A stretch of DNA of 64,000 nt from Prostheceraeus crozeri. Taxonomy: Eukaryota; Platyhelminthes; Polycladida; Euryleptidae. The stretch spans positions 1,612,001-1,676,000 of the forward strand of contig CAJQUW010002215.1 in assembly GCA_907163375.1 (NCBI GenBank). The letters run 5' to 3'. Positions 63,670-64,000 of the stretch are shown piece by piece. Every line of letters begins with the position of its first letter. The stretch's first letter is position 1. The translations under genes and the position numbers were made by a program. Under the pieces are notes generated by a model. It was not told the origin of the DNA. It was given only the letters and a program-made list of their open reading frames with translations, and made no database searches.

Positions 63670-64000
63670 TACTTTATGTTTTCTCCACTGTCTCTATAAC
63701 GGCCTCTAACCTTGAAATATTAGTCGGATTTCATCGTTCCTCTCAAATCGCTTTTCCAATTGAAATGTTAAGTGCTTTCATCAAAAAAGGCAGTCGAAAA
63801 ATGTGCTGGAATCTCATTCTTCTCTCTCGCTTTCATTTCGTCTAGGAATATCATTGCAATCGCACTTCAACCATGTCGTAGGATATCCATTGGCTTTGAA
63901 TCTGTATCTTAGTTCTTTTGGAATCTCTCAGTCGCACCTGAGAAGAATTTCTCACTGATTTCGGGTTTCACCAATTAATAAACACCTTTCTCTGCTTGCA
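63670..64000. other. Window end, nothing supported
   Basis: No feature recognised; it may contain degenerate continuation of the Penelope-like fragment. Confidence 0.4.

Overview
The window is metazoan nuclear DNA, most likely from an invertebrate. It has one clear host gene (a cyclin T-type exon with a T-rich splice acceptor), a 192-bp satellite, a tRNA-derived SINE, and a dense collection of animal transposons: a CR1/jockey-type LINE, Tc1-like and hAT elements, Penelope-like remnants and two Polintons. Predicted introns are short (59-68 bp) with TTTCAG-like acceptors. The standard genetic code fits throughout. The species cannot be told from sequence alone.

Layout: 171-5942 is a 30-copy satellite array. 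6455-9401 is a minus-strand LINE that abuts a broken Polinton fossil (P1, about 9402-14337) with capsid, small core-type, PLA2-like, integrase and protease parts. 14338-20567 is mostly anonymous, with a 130-bp tandem duplication and a foldback that encloses a Penelope-like endonuclease end. 20568-22095 holds a SINE and the cyclin T exon. 22361-24377 has two short foldback elements and one copy of a dispersed repeat. 24513-29184 is a composite element whose ends are arrays of CATAGTATG palindromes; two Tc1-like elements and a Penelope fragment lie inside it.

The centrepiece is 29551-56661. An old hAT transposon (A, flanked by CATTA) carries a second hAT (B, 54047-56356, flanked by TAGGGC) and a 21.8-kb Polinton (P2, 29641-51466, flanked by a perfect CACCTG target duplication and ending in long inverted repeats). 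P2 has the usual replication and virion genes: protein-primed DNA polymerase, integrase, packaging ATPase, adenovirus-type protease and capsid pieces. It also has an unusual accessory set: a TATA-box-binding-protein homologue, two RING-type proteins, a Cys-rich protein, a stand-alone relative of a polymerase N-terminal segment, and a block of small genes. Each gene of that block is followed by a near-identical 140-bp element that begins with a histone-mRNA-type stem-loop. P2 looks young: its target duplication is exact and its terminal repeats are nearly identical apart from one length difference. It is not intact (about three breaks).

How it may fit together (inference): P2 genes carry good TATA boxes, P2 encodes its own TBP-like factor, and its left-end genes end in a signal resembling the one that restricts histone mRNAs to S phase. 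This suggests that the element supplied part of its own promoter recognition and tied some transcripts to host DNA replication.

The right flank, 56662-64000, is mostly anonymous. It holds the second copy of the dispersed repeat, a LINE C-terminal fragment, a large foldback with hammerhead-like motifs and a GIY-YIG fragment of Penelope type.
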